From Bradyrhizobium arachidis (lineage in GTDB: Bacteria > Pseudomonadota > Alphaproteobacteria > Rhizobiales > Xanthobacteraceae), in NCBI RefSeq assembly GCF_024758505.1, contig NZ_CP077970.1, forward strand, positions 2,170,001 to 2,234,000: DNA of 64,000 nt, written 5' to 3'. The notes under the pieces were generated by a model. That model was not told where the DNA came from, ran no database searches, and saw only the letters and a list, made by a program, of their open reading frames with translations. This document shows, piece after piece, positions 26,198-35,455 of this stretch. Position 1 is the stretch's first letter, and each line of letters begins with the position of its first letter. Both the position numbers and the translations under genes were made by a program.

Positions 26198-28660
26198 ATG
26201 GCATCCATTCCTCTGACATGGAATGATCCGATGTTTAGCGGTGTGACTAATTCGGGGACGGTCTGGCTTGAAAACGGGGCGACGGTTTCGAATAAAAGTA
26301 TCGTTGACGCCAGCGACACTGTGTCGGTCGGAGGAAGTGGCTCGTTCACCGTTAACAACGTCCGCATTGATTCACGGGAAGGCGTGGACATTTTTGGAAG
26401 CGGAAATGTAAGCATCAACAATTCGTACATCGAGACAACGGGACAAACCGGCGATCACGCGGACGGTATTCAGATCTATGCTCCCGGCGGCCACGGCAGT
26501 CTGACCGTCACAAATACGTCAATCGTGTCCCACACCCAGAATGCAACCGCTGGGGTGTTCATTGCGGATGGTTATAGCGGAACGTTCACGTTCAACAATG
26601 TGGTGTTCCAAGGTGGCCTATATGGTCTGCGTGTTGCTGCGGACGCAGGAGCCGGTCACGATGACTACCTCGCCCTCAAAGACGTGTATTTTGTGGGGCC
26701 ATTTGAGTATGGCGCGATTTACTTACAGGAAATCAATGCGAACCTACACATCACGCAATGGGAGAATGTTCGCTACGCGTCGATCGTGAACGGTCAACTT
26801 ATCCCGGGCGATCTCATCCCAGCTCCCCTTCCGGTTGAAGGGTCGACCGCGCCCAGCACGCCGACGACACCGACCGCGCCGGGTGCTCCGACCATCGCGT
26901 CGTTCTCGACCGATAGCGGCACCGTGGGCGACAAGATCACCAACGACAATACCATCGAGCTCAAGGGCACCGCTGCTGCCGGCAGCACGGTCAAGTTCTA
27001 CGACGGTGCGACCCAGATCGGTTCGACGACTGCGGACTCAAGCGGCGGTTGGGACTACATCACCAAGGTCCTGACTGACGCCAAGCATACGCTCACCGCA
27101 ACGGCGACCAACTCGTCGGGTCAGACCAGCGCGGCGTCGTCCGCGTTGGCGATCACCGTCGACACCACGGCGCCGACTGCGCCGACCATTGTCAGCAACA
27201 CGGTGAACAGCGCCCATCAGGTGGTGATGTCGGGCAAAGCCGAAGCGAGCAGCGTCGTAAAGGTGTTCGACGGCACGACTCAGATCGGGACCGCGACGAC
27301 CGACAGCAGTGGCGCATGGGGCTATACTTCAGGTGTCCTTGCGGCCGGTTCGCACAACCTCACCGCGAAGGCAATGGACGCGGCCGGCAACACCGGCGCG
27401 ACGTCGACCGTGGCCACGGCCAGCGTCAGCAGCTCGGCGCCCTCAGCCCCAACCACACCGACGTCGCCAACCACACCGACGTCGCCGACTTCGGGTACGC
27501 AAATCGAGGCGGCTGGTGCGACGACTCTCGTTCAAAGCGGCGGCAAATTTTACCTCAACAGCAGCACAGGAACGGGCCCCACGCTGAAGGACAACGGTGT
27601 GGATTTTGTGAGCGGCTCAGATGGCACCTGGGCACCGATTGGTGCGGAGAAGACGGCGACTGGCTATCAGGTTGCCTGGAAGGAGGCGAGCTCCGGTCTG
27701 TACACGGCCTGGAACACCGACAACAACGGCAACTACGTGTCCCATGTCAGCACCTTGACCGGCTCCACGTCGGGCGGCGCCGTGTCGGGTACGAACTCCG
27801 GCCTTAAATCGCTTGAGACGACCTTCCATCAGGATCTCAACGGTGACGGGCAGATCGGTACTTCCACTGCAACGACACCGACGTCGCCAACGCCAGCGCC
27901 GACTCCCGATAAGCTGATCGAATCGGCTGGTGTGACAACTCTCGTTGAGAGCAGCAGCGGCAAATATTACCTCAACGGCAGCACAGGAACGGGCCCCACG
28001 CTGAAGGACAACGGTGTGGACTTCGTGGACGGGTCAGACGGCACCTGGGCACCGATCGGTGCGGAGAAGACGGCGACGGGGTATCAGGTTGTCTGGAAGG
28101 AGGCGGGCACCGGCCAGTACACGGCCTGGAACACCGACAGTAACGGCAACTACGTGTCCCATGTCAGCTCCCTGACTGGCTCTACGTCGGGCGGCGCCGT
28201 GTCGGGTACGAACTCCGGCCTTAAATCGCTTGAGACGACCTTCCATCAGGATCTCAACGGTGACGGGCAGATCGGTACTTCCAGCACAGCTACGTCGTCC
28301 ATCGTATCCACTAGCACCAGTCAGGTCGTTGCTACTTCGGGCAGTACGTTCACCGCCTCGCCAGGCAACACGACCCTGAAGGGCACTTCAGGCAATGACA
28401 TCTTCGTTGGCAGCAGCCAGGCCGACACTTTCGTGTTTGGCGCGAACTTCGGCCACGACGTCATCAAGGGCTTCGTTGCCCGCGGACCTGCGCATGACAC
28501 GATCGAGTTCAGCAAGAGTGTGTTCGACAGTTTTGCAAGCGTCCTCTCCCACGCGACCCAATCGGGCGCCGACGTCGTGATCGCGACGGGGAGCGACACG
28601 CTTACGCTAAAGGACATGAAGGTCGGTTCGTTGAACAGCGGCGATTTCCACTTCGCATAG
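26198..28660 (+). CDS. Type I secreted protein: beta-helix, Ig-like, two Trp-rich repeats, Ca-binding C-terminus
   Basis: 820 residues with no N-terminal signal. Residues 1-215 form a right-handed beta-helix paralogous to the Tat protein at 15112 (shared HADGIQ.YAPG and ATAGVFIAD). After a Pro/Thr linker come two Ig-like domains (about 236-410; IELKGTAAAGSTVKFYDG and VVMSGKAEASSVVKVFDG). Two near-identical repeats follow (about 435-560 and 572-695) with DGTWAPIGAEKTATGYQV and ETTFHQDLNGDGQIG, resembling the W_rich_C family. The C-terminus has GTSGNDIFVGSSQADTFVFG and ends NSGDFHFA, typical of RTX-type uncleaved secretion signals. The cognate exporter follows immediately. Likely an extracellular glycan-binding or glycan-cleaving protein (inference). 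Confidence 0.87.
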   Translation: MASIPLTWNDPMFSGVTNSGTVWLENGATVSNKSIVDASDTVSVGGSGSFTVNNVRIDSREGVDIFGSGNVSINNSYIETTGQTGDHADGIQIYAPGGHGSLTVTNTSIVSHTQNATAGVFIADGYSGTFTFNNVVFQGGLYGLRVAADAGAGHDDYLALKDVYFVGPFEYGAIYLQEINANLHITQWENVRYASIVNGQLIPGDLIPAPLPVEGSTAPSTPTTPTAPGAPTIASFSTDSGTVGDKITNDNTIELKGTAAAGSTVKFYDGATQIGSTTADSSGGWDYITKVLTDAKHTLTATATNSSGQTSAASSALAITVDTTAPTAPTIVSNTVNSAHQVVMSGKAEASSVVKVFDGTTQIGTATTDSSGAWGYTSGVLAAGSHNLTAKAMDAAGNTGATSTVATASVSSSAPSAPTTPTSPTTPTSPTSGTQIEAAGATTLVQSGGKFYLNSSTGTGPTLKDNGVDFVSGSDGTWAPIGAEKTATGYQVAWKEASSGLYTAWNTDNNGNYVSHVSTLTGSTSGGAVSGTNSGLKSLETTFHQDLNGDGQIGTSTATTPTSPTPAPTPDKLIESAGVTTLVESSSGKYYLNGSTGTGPTLKDNGVDFVDGSDGTWAPIGAEKTATGYQVVWKEAGTGQYTAWNTDSNGNYVSHVSSLTGSTSGGAVSGTNSGLKSLETTFHQDLNGDGQIGTSSTATSSIVSTSTSQVVATSGSTFTASPGNTTLKGTSGNDIFVGSSQADTFVFGANFGHDVIKGFVARGPAHDTIEFSKSVFDSFASVLSHATQSGADVVIATGSDTLTLKDMKVGSLNSGDFHFA
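27505..28280 (+). repeat. Tandem direct repeat encoding two Trp-rich domains
   Basis: Two units of about 365 bases (27505-27870 and 27917-28280), separated by a Pro/Thr-linker of about 45 bases. They share long identical stretches at DNA level, for example around GGGCCCCACGCTGAAGG and the run encoding LKSLETTFHQDLNGDGQIGT. This level of identity implies a recent duplication or ongoing homogenisation. Confidence 0.85.
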
Positions 28661-28754
28661 CGGACGGACAGATCACGCAGAGTAGTGCTCAACAACTGCC
28701 TTGGGGACCTCGTGGGGGTCTCTGTAACAAGGGCAGGCTTTATGGGGCGGTGCC

Positions 28755-30689
28755 ATGACTGACTTCGGACGGCGGGGGGTGATCCCCCCGCCCGCAAATC
28801 TCTATCGAATTCCACTTCAGCATATATCAGGACTATGGGCGGCCGCACGGCAGTGGGCGGAAGACGCCGAACTGCGGACGCCGCAACTGATCAGCTGGGC
28901 AAAAAGCCTGGTCGAAGCCCTCCGGCAACGGATGTTCGCTGGTCGACCCCGGCCCGCGGCGGACTATGCCGAGTCGCAGTCAGAGCTGTCGGCTTTCCTG
29001 CTGTCTTGCCGTCAGATTTTCTGGGCTCTCGCGGCCTTCAGCGGGATGAGCAATCTCCTCATGCTCACCGGCTCGTTTTTCATGCTGCAAGTCTATGATC
29101 GGGTGCTGCCCGGGCGCAGCATACCGACGCTGATCGCCTTGATGGTTCTGGCGACGGTACTTTACCTGTTTCAGGGTGGGCTGGACCTCGTCAGGAACAG
29201 GATCAGCGCCCGGGTCGGCCGGTATCTGGATGAAAGGCTCAGCGTTCGTATATTCGACGCGCTCGTTCGCCTGCCTCTCAAGACCAGGGCCGATGGTGAT
29301 GGCTTGCAGCCGGTGCGGGACCTCGATCAGGTCCGCAGCTTCCTGTCGAGCGGAGGGCCGACGGCGCTCTTTGATCTGCCTTGGATGCCGATCTATCTCG
29401 GCGTCTGCTTCCTCTTTCACTTCTGGATTGGCGTCACTGCGCTGGCCGGCGCGCTGGTGCTGGTCAGCATTACGATGCTCACGGAAACACGCACCCGGGG
29501 GCCTGCAAAGGCGTCCTCGCGGCTGGCCGTTTCGCGAACTGCCCTTGCGCTCGAGGGGCGGCGAAATGCCGAAGTTCTGCAGGCCATGGGCATGCGGCAA
29601 CAGGCGGCTTTACGTTGGCAGGATGTCAACGCGAAGTACCTCGCGGCCCATGAGCGGGCCAGCGATGTCGCAAACGGACTCGGTGGCGCCTCCAGGATTT
29701 TTCGGGCGATCTTGCAATCGATGGTCCTTGCCGTTGGCGCCGTCCTCGTCATCAACCAGGAATCGACCGCCGGCATCATCATTGCCGGATCGATCCTCAC
29801 AGCGCGCGCACTGGCGCCCGTCGAAACGGCCATTGCGAACTGGAAAGGATTCGTCGCCGCGAGACAATCGGGGCAACGGCTCGATCTCTTGCTGAAGCTT
29901 CTGCCTAGCGAGGAGGAGCGGTTGGCATTGCCTGCGCCCGTTGAAACCCTCACCGTCGAACAGCTTTATATCGGCGCCCCAAACGCCGAGAGGCCCACTC
30001 TTAGCGAAGTGTCGTTCCAACTGCGGAGCGGGCAGGCGGTTGGAATCATTGGTCCGAGCGGATCCGGCAAGTCGACCTTGGCACGTGCACTGGTTGGGGT
30101 GTGGCCGTGCATTCGAGGCAGGATCCGGCTCGACAACGCGGCCCTCGATCACTGGTCTTCGGACGCCCTCGGCAAGCACATCGGTTATCTGCCCCAGGAC
30201 GTCGAATTGTTCGACGGCAGCATTGCCATGAACATTGCACGGTTCGACCCGCAGGCAACCGCCGCCACTGTTCTGGAAGCCTCGCGTGCCGCAGGCGCAC
30301 ATGACCTCATCCTCTCCTTTCCGGACGGCTACAGCACGAAGATCGGCGAGGGAGGGTTGGCGCTGTCGGCGGGTCAGCGGCAGCGTATCGGGCTCGCGCG
30401 CGCCTTTTACGGCAAGCCCTTCCTGGTCGTGCTTGATGAGCCCTCTTCCAATCTCGATGCCGAGGGCGAGGAGGCCTTGACCGAGGCGATCCTGAACGTG
30501 CGCCGCCGGGGGGGAATTGTTGCGATTGTCGCGCATCGTCCGAAGGCGCTGGAAGGTGTGGACCATGTCTTGTGCCTCGGGGACGGCAAGGTTCAGTCCT
30601 TCGGCAAGAGAGAGGAGGTTCTCAGGAAAGTGTTGCGAAATCCAGTACCGCTCAAGGTGGTCGCGGATGCTCATGGAGGCGCCCGATGA
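28755..30689 (+). CDS. Type I secretion ABC transporter (PrtD/PrsD-like permease-ATPase)
   Basis: 644 residues. There is an N-terminal extension of about 80 residues, a transmembrane domain with 5-6 helices (ALAAFSGMSNLLMLTGSFFMLQVYDRVLPGRS is the family hallmark), and a nucleotide-binding domain. That domain has Walker A GPSGSGKSTLAR, signature LSAGQRQRIGLARA and Walker B FLVVLDEPSSNLDAEG, with a downstream VAHRP switch His. It starts 94 bases after the cargo gene and overlaps the adaptor gene by ATGA. With the adaptor and an outer-membrane TolC protein encoded elsewhere, it should export the protein at 26198. Confidence 0.93.
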   Translation: MTDFGRRGVIPPPANLYRIPLQHISGLWAAARQWAEDAELRTPQLISWAKSLVEALRQRMFAGRPRPAADYAESQSELSAFLLSCRQIFWALAAFSGMSNLLMLTGSFFMLQVYDRVLPGRSIPTLIALMVLATVLYLFQGGLDLVRNRISARVGRYLDERLSVRIFDALVRLPLKTRADGDGLQPVRDLDQVRSFLSSGGPTALFDLPWMPIYLGVCFLFHFWIGVTALAGALVLVSITMLTETRTRGPAKASSRLAVSRTALALEGRRNAEVLQAMGMRQQAALRWQDVNAKYLAAHERASDVANGLGGASRIFRAILQSMVLAVGAVLVINQESTAGIIIAGSILTARALAPVETAIANWKGFVAARQSGQRLDLLLKLLPSEEERLALPAPVETLTVEQLYIGAPNAERPTLSEVSFQLRSGQAVGIIGPSGSGKSTLARALVGVWPCIRGRIRLDNAALDHWSSDALGKHIGYLPQDVELFDGSIAMNIARFDPQATAATVLEASRAAGAHDLILSFPDGYSTKIGEGGLALSAGQRQRIGLARAFYGKPFLVVLDEPSSNLDAEGEEALTEAILNVRRRGGIVAIVAHRPKALEGVDHVLCLGDGKVQSFGKREEVLRKVLRNPVPLKVVADAHGGAR

Positions 30690-31999
30690 ACGGTCAGGTG
30701 GCGCCGGCGTTGCAATCCATCCAGCGTTACATGATCGTCGGTATGATCCTGTTCGCTTTGGTGACCTTTGGGGTCGGTGGCTGGGCGACAACGACTCAAT
30801 TGTCGGGCGCGGTGATTGCCCAAGGCGTGGTCGTGGTGGATTCGAGCGTCAAGAAGGTCCAGCACGCCACTGGCGGCATCGTGGGAGAGCTGCGCGTACG
30901 GCAAGGGGACCGGGTCAACGCCGGCGACGTCTTGATCCGTCTTGACGAGACGCAGACGCTTGCGAATGCGACCATCGTCACCAATAGCCTCGATGAGCTG
31001 TTCGCGCGGCAGGCTCGTCTCGAGGCCGAGCGTGATGGCGCCGAGCAGCCCATGTTTCCCAAGATGCTGCTCGACCGGGCCAAGGAGAACAACTCCGAGG
31101 CGAGCCGTGCAATCACCGCGGAGCGGAAGCTGTTCGACCTGCGTCGGCAGGCGAGGAGTGGCCAAAAAGCCCAGTTGCAGGAGAAAGGCGCGCAGCTGGA
31201 AAACGAGATCAACGGCCTTACGGGGCAGACCGAGGCCAAGCAGAAGGAAGTCGGTCTGATCCGCCAGGAGCTGGAGGGCGTGCGCAGTCTCTGGCAAAAA
31301 AATCTGGTGCCGATCACGCGGCTCAATTCCCTCGAGCGCGATGCCGCGCGCCTCGAAGGCGAGCGCAGTCAGCTGGCAGGAATGATTGCTCAGTCGAAGG
31401 GCAAGATCGCCGAAATCGGGCTTCAGATCATCCAGATCGACCAGGACCTGCGTACGGAAGTCGGCAAGGATCTGATTGAAACGCGATCGAAACTTTCCGA
31501 GCTGGGCGAGCGCAAAACTGCGGCGGTCGATCAGTTGAATCGGGTCGATATCAGGGCTCCGCAATCCGGCCGCGTCCACGAGCTGAGCGTCCACACCGTT
31601 GGAGGTGTAATCGCTCCCGGCGAGCAGATCATGCTGATCGTGCCCGATGCGGACTCGCTTGCGATTGAGGTCAAGATCGCACCGCGCGATATCGATCAGG
31701 TGTATCTGGGGCAGACCGCGACGATGCGGTTCGCAGCGTTCAACCAGAAGACCACGCCCGAAATCGACGGAGAGGTTAGCCTGGTCTCCGCGGACATCAC
31801 GCAGGATCAGCGCGCCGGCACGAGCTACTACACGGGCCGCGTCATGCTGAAGCCGGAAGAGCTGGCGAAACTCGGGTCGGCCAAGCTGCTGCCCGGCATG
31901 CCGGTCGAGGTATTCATCAAGACGCCGGGCCGCACCGCTCTGTCCTACCTTCTCAAGCCTCTGCAGGATCAGGCGGAACGCGCATTCAAGGAGCGCTGA
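30686..31999 (+). CDS. HlyD-family membrane-fusion protein of the type I exporter (PrtE/PrsE-like)
   Basis: 437 residues from ATG 30686, which overlaps the ABC gene stop and has a GGAG about 8 bases upstream; the open frame extends to 30572 but reads through the ABC gene. One N-terminal membrane helix (YMIVGMILFALVTFGVGGWA) is followed by VKKVQHATGGIVGELRV (lipoyl half), a long coiled coil (about 100-290), the second lipoyl half (IRAPQSGRVHELSVHTVGGVI) and a beta-barrel ending KLLPGMPVEVFI. Two decayed fragments of a second copy lie at 32740-32870 and 36157-36303. Confidence 0.93.
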   Translation: MNGQVAPALQSIQRYMIVGMILFALVTFGVGGWATTTQLSGAVIAQGVVVVDSSVKKVQHATGGIVGELRVRQGDRVNAGDVLIRLDETQTLANATIVTNSLDELFARQARLEAERDGAEQPMFPKMLLDRAKENNSEASRAITAERKLFDLRRQARSGQKAQLQEKGAQLENEINGLTGQTEAKQKEVGLIRQELEGVRSLWQKNLVPITRLNSLERDAARLEGERSQLAGMIAQSKGKIAEIGLQIIQIDQDLRTEVGKDLIETRSKLSELGERKTAAVDQLNRVDIRAPQSGRVHELSVHTVGGVIAPGEQIMLIVPDADSLAIEVKIAPRDIDQVYLGQTATMRFAAFNQKTTPEIDGEVSLVSADITQDQRAGTSYYTGRVMLKPEELAKLGSAKLLPGMPVEVFIKTPGRTALSYLLKPLQDQAERAFKER

Positions 32000-32020
32000 G
32001 CCTTTGCTGGACACGAATGA

Positions 32021-32054
32021 CACAGCCCCGAGTGCACCAGCACTCGGGGCTGTG
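32021..32054 (+). terminator. Perfect 14-bp hairpin after the secretion operon
   Basis: CACAGCCCCGAGTG (32021-32034), a 6-base loop, and its exact complement (32041-32054). It lies 21 bases after the adaptor stop. No U-run follows (TATCAA), so it may act as a weak or Rho-assisted terminator or an mRNA 3'-end stabiliser. A degraded version (CAGCCCCTCGGGTG) occurs at about 36322-36340 behind the hlyD relic. Confidence 0.75.
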
Positions 32055-32097
32055 TATCAACGAGCACTGAGCTCGCGATCAAGGAGCTATTGGACCA

Positions 32098-32694
32098 ATG
32101 ATATCGCAGCCCATCATACTTTCACAAAACCCGGTCATTCGTCTTTATGATGATGTGCTGGAACAACAATTGTTGTCCGACGTTCAAGGCTATTTGCAAA
32201 ACACATCATGGAAATTCGGAGCAGTGTCATTCAAGGCACCCGGCAGCTATCGCTATTGGTACAGGCATTTTGCCGGGGGATACGACGAAGCTGACACGTC
32301 AGATTGTTCGGGTGCCTTGTTGAACGAAGCTCCGGTCATCTGGAAAATGTGGAGCCTCTTGGAGGAATCGATCTTCAAAGATCACACCCTGATGAGGTGC
32401 TACGCAAACGGTTATCCATACGGATGCGAAGGTTCGGCTCATTTGGATTCAGCCGATCCCAGTGATTACACGGCAGTCTTCTATTCTAATCCAACCTGGG
32501 ATCCTAATTGGTCGGGTGAGACCGTCTTTCTCACCCAACAGCCGCCGCCAGACATCATCGCGGCAATTCTGCCACGTCCAAATCGGTTGGTGCTCTTCCA
32601 GGGGAATGTTCCGCACGTGGCAAGAGGAATCTCAAGAGTTTGTCCATTGCTGCGAATAACATTGATGTTCAAGACGAAAAAGAAACTCAAATGA
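32098..32694 (+). CDS. 2-oxoglutarate/Fe(II)-dependent oxygenase-like protein
   Basis: 198 residues. The facial-triad pattern is present: H115-x-D117 (AHLDSADPSDY) and a distal His in NVPHVARGISR (H173), with a 2-oxoglutarate-binding Arg candidate in LLRITLMF (R186). WSGETVFL and PRPNRLVLFQG match the prolyl-hydroxylase-like double-stranded beta-helix. An AAGGAG lies about 11 bases before ATG 32098. Base composition is more A/T-rich than in the secretion genes. It follows the exporter hairpin, so hydroxylation of the cargo or a glycan component is possible but unproven. Confidence 0.78.
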   Translation: MISQPIILSQNPVIRLYDDVLEQQLLSDVQGYLQNTSWKFGAVSFKAPGSYRYWYRHFAGGYDEADTSDCSGALLNEAPVIWKMWSLLEESIFKDHTLMRCYANGYPYGCEGSAHLDSADPSDYTAVFYSNPTWDPNWSGETVFLTQQPPPDIIAAILPRPNRLVLFQGNVPHVARGISRVCPLLRITLMFKTKKKLK

Positions 32695-32737
32695 ACAAGC
32701 ACCCAAAAGCCCTACGACGACGCGTCCAGAGCGTTTA

Positions 32738-32870
32738 ATGTCGATCGCCATAGAGGGCAGACGTCAGCTCGCCATCTGGGCGATCGAACAAAATCGCGCC
32801 TTTCCGAAGGCGCTGCTCAACCGGATCAAGGAGAATAATTGCGAGGCGAGCCTAGCGAGTTTACGACGGC
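32738..32870 (+). pseudogene. hlyD relic, fragment 1 (N-terminal coiled-coil part)
   Basis: The frame reads AFPKALLNRIKENNCEASLAS. The intact adaptor at 30686 has MFPKMLLDRAKENNSEASRAI at about residues 127-147. DNA similarity over about 60 bases is high (AAGGAGAATAATTGCGAGGCGAGCC against AAGGAGAACAACTCCGAGGCGAGCC). No start, membrane helix or downstream part remains here; a matching 3' fragment lies at 36157. Confidence 0.75.
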
Positions 32871-32893
32871 GCGATCAAATCCAACCGACGAAA

Positions 32894-33808
32894 CTACACC
32901 ACACTAGCCTCGTGCATTGATGTAACTGGTGCAACTCCATTCTTCGTACGGCTATCGAACTCTTCAATGTGTTGCTTTATCTCCCTGATGTGCTGCTTGC
33001 TCGAAGCGCCGAAAACGATGGATTGAATCTCTTTCTGTCGACAAACGTACTCGATGGCTTCGCGCGGCGAAATCGCACCGGAAGCCAGAACAGACATGGC
33101 GACGGGTCTGAATCGGCGCGAGGCAATTTCCTCTTCGTAAAGCTTGATGCCTCCGCACATTCGAAAACCAATCTTGTTTATGTTGGCGCAAACGACCGGA
33201 TTCGGTATGCCTATTTCCTCGAGAACATCAAGCAGATGCGGCAAATTCATCGTTATGAAGCCTGGTTCCGCGTTGTAGCGCTCGCGCACGTGGTCGGAAA
33301 AAATGCGAAACGCGTCCTTGACCCCCATCCCAAGCAATAGGTCTGTAACCACGTTCTGGAGAAAGATAACCGGCGTTCTCAACCCGCTGAACATCTTCAT
33401 CTCAGCGTCAATCAAGAGCCGCGCCATGCCCTCCACGTCTCTCGTCGCCACCGACACGCCACCCCGCACCAGCGCAGAAAAAGCGCCTTCTGTGGGCAGA
33501 AAGCGCTTCAATGCATCGATCATTCCGTGCTCTGTCACGGCATTCGCGTACTTATGGGCGTATGGCATGCAGGGATAAAACTCGAGCTTCGAATATCGCT
33601 CCGGGTGCAAACGGACGTGCGCGCAGATCTCACCGATTCGATCATGCGTGGTGCACATGAAGACGTGGATGCCGGCGTCATAGGCGGCGTCCAGCAAGTC
33701 AATGATCTCCCGGAGATCCCCGAAGCGCATGGCTTGTGAGCGCGCTTTTTCTTCGGACATGTGATTGATTCCGAAGAACTGATTGTCGCCAAATAGTATT
33801 CGATCCAT
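32894..33808 (-). CDS. Conserved protein with aldo/keto-reductase-like TIM-barrel features, function unknown
   Basis: 304 residues starting ILFGDNQFFGINHMS. Segments such as LLDAAYDAGIHVFMCTTHD, GFITMNLPHLLDVLEEIGI and AMSVLASGAISPREAIEYV near the C-terminus, with VFGASSKQHIREI, resemble the cofactor end of aldo/keto reductases. The usual Asp-Tyr-Lys-His tetrad is not clear, so enzyme activity is unproven. It is the last gene of a leftward operon after pssD, pssE and a Gfo/Idh dehydrogenase, 33 bases downstream of the latter, so a role in making or modifying the same sugar is likely. Confidence 0.7.
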   Translation of the reverse strand: MDRILFGDNQFFGINHMSEEKARSQAMRFGDLREIIDLLDAAYDAGIHVFMCTTHDRIGEICAHVRLHPERYSKLEFYPCMPYAHKYANAVTEHGMIDALKRFLPTEGAFSALVRGGVSVATRDVEGMARLLIDAEMKMFSGLRTPVIFLQNVVTDLLLGMGVKDAFRIFSDHVRERYNAEPGFITMNLPHLLDVLEEIGIPNPVVCANINKIGFRMCGGIKLYEEEIASRRFRPVAMSVLASGAISPREAIEYVCRQKEIQSIVFGASSKQHIREIKQHIEEFDSRTKNGVAPVTSMHEASVV

Positions 33809-33841
33809 TGGGGCCTCCGCCCTTTCGATAGGAGGGGTAGT

Positions 33842-34951
33842 CTATCTCAGTGCACCTTTGACGGACGACATGAAGCCTCCGGATCGGCCCCGGCTCTGAC
33901 TTGGCATCGTGATCCCGGCATCCACTCGGCGCTTCGCGTCTCCGGCATTCTGCAACATCGCAGACACGACACGATCGGTTTGCGTCGCAGACGCGAAGGA
34001 CGAGATATTCTCCCGGCGACCGTCCGTGATGCATCGAAAAAAGTGGTCGAGCTGCGCAGAGTATTCCTCGCCCCGCAGGTAATACCAAACGTCATTCTGA
34101 AAATCGGTTGTGTAACGAACGTCCCAACCCTCTTTTGCCACGACAGCGCTCCCCGCCGCGGGGCGAATGTATGTCTTCACTTCCTGACGATCGACGATCA
34201 TACGCCCATTCGTGCCCCAAAGCGTCACCTGCGTCGACATCCTGCGCAAGCTGTCGTCGCTCCAATTGGCGGCAATCATGCCCGTCATACCGTCGGAAAA
34301 ATGCATCGTCGCGTAGACTTCGTCGTCCACGTCCCGAGAGAAGACACGGTTGAGCACAGTTCCGCTTACGGCTGCGGGCATACCAACGAGATAATTCACG
34401 ATATCGATTGCGTGGCACGCGTAGTCATAGAGACAGCCCCCGCCCTCGCTACCCTTTGCGCGCCACGTCGCTCCCTTGGGGCGCAATACCACCGGGCCGT
34501 AGGCCTCAACCCTAACATGATGAAGTCGGCCAAGCGCCTGTGCATCGAGTAAACGCTTGGCCTCGTTGAACGACCCGACAAACCGATAATGATACCCCAC
34601 TTGATTGACGACACCTTTCCGGTCAGCCAGCTCGGCCAGCTCGAGTCCGTCGGCCACATCGAGGCAGAATGGCTTTTCGCAGAAAACGTGGAGATTTCTG
34701 AGGAGAGCTTCACGGACTATTTCGCCGTGAAATCGCGAAGGCGTAGCAATGATGACCGCATCGAGCGACTTGTGGTCGAGCAACTCCCGATAATTGGAAT
34801 ATACTTCGATGCCTGTATATTTGTTGAGGATGCTGCATAAATAGCTGGCGGTATCGCAAACGCCGATCAGCTTAACCGCGGGATGCGTGTTGACAATCGC
34901 AAGGTGGGAAAGCCCCATTTTGCCCAGCCCGATCAGCCCAACGTTGACCAT
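33842..34951 (-). CDS. Gfo/Idh/MocA-family oxidoreductase
   Basis: 369 residues from ATG 34951 (VNVGLIGLGKMGLSHL, the Rossmann loop), with a GAGGAG about 8 bases upstream; a TTG at 34966 would add 5 residues across that ribosome site. The FCEKPFCLDVADG segment is the EKP motif, and GGCLYDYACHAIDIVNYLVG carries the conserved substrate-side His/Asp. This is the second Gfo/Idh enzyme of the locus and is not closely similar to the one at 1088. It probably oxidises or reduces a nucleotide sugar; direction and substrate are unknown. Confidence 0.9.
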   Translation of the reverse strand: MVNVGLIGLGKMGLSHLAIVNTHPAVKLIGVCDTASYLCSILNKYTGIEVYSNYRELLDHKSLDAVIIATPSRFHGEIVREALLRNLHVFCEKPFCLDVADGLELAELADRKGVVNQVGYHYRFVGSFNEAKRLLDAQALGRLHHVRVEAYGPVVLRPKGATWRAKGSEGGGCLYDYACHAIDIVNYLVGMPAAVSGTVLNRVFSRDVDDEVYATMHFSDGMTGMIAANWSDDSLRRMSTQVTLWGTNGRMIVDRQEVKTYIRPAAGSAVVAKEGWDVRYTTDFQNDVWYYLRGEEYSAQLDHFFRCITDGRRENISSFASATQTDRVVSAMLQNAGDAKRRVDAGITMPSQSRGRSGGFMSSVKGALR

Positions 34952-34972
34952 GGGAGGTCTCCTCAATACTCT

Positions 34973-35455
34973 TCAAGTGACCAAGAAATGCCGTACGCGT
35001 CTCAGAAACGGCTCCGGTGCAAAGTTCATAAAGTCGGGGCCGGCAATACGGCCGCCTGCCATGGCTTTATCGATCGCAGAATCGAGTTCGGCGTCTCGCA
35101 TGGCAGCGTATACGCCGGGCCTGTCGCGAAGCCACTTGATGGTGTGGAGCTGATGATCAGTCGTGTGCTCCCGATTTGCAGCGAGCCGCGGCAGCATCAC
35201 GATAGGCTTGTGCATTTCGGCAGCGACGAAGTAGCTCCCCATTCCGGCGTGGGCGACCATGAGTGCCGCATCGTGGACGACTTCCTGGAATTTGCTCGGC
35301 GCAAGCATCCGCGTCCAACGCATGTGGTTCGGCCGATAAGTGCCTTCGCCAATTTGAGCTAGAACATCGGTATCGGCATGTGCCCGCGCCCATTTGTCCA
35401 TGGAAATGATCAGGCGATCGAAGGCCATCATCGAGCCAACGGTCACAAAGATCAT
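34973..35455 (-). CDS. pssE: PssE-like catalytic subunit of a two-component glycosyltransferase (Alg13-type)
   Basis: 160 residues, FVTVGSMMAFDRLI at the N-terminus, and AALMVAHAGMGSYFVAAEMHKPIVMLPR, the donor-binding GT28 C-terminal motif. This is the Alg13/PssE half of a split GT-B enzyme. ATG 35455 overlaps the stop of the PssD-like gene (ATGA, 35452-35455); a longer frame to 35569 would read through that gene. In rhizobia PssD/PssE add a glucuronic acid during exopolysaccharide assembly; the sugar added here is inferred by family only. Confidence 0.85.
   Translation of the reverse strand: MIFVTVGSMMAFDRLIISMDKWARAHADTDVLAQIGEGTYRPNHMRWTRMLAPSKFQEVVHDAALMVAHAGMGSYFVAAEMHKPIVMLPRLAANREHTTDHQLHTIKWLRDRPGVYAAMRDAELDSAIDKAMAGGRIAGPDFMNFAPEPFLRRVRHFLVT

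Noticed and set aside
30671..32023. 450-codon reverse-strand frame opposite the secretion adaptor
   Set aside because: Shadow frame produced by third-position GC bias. The forward product is a complete HlyD-type protein.
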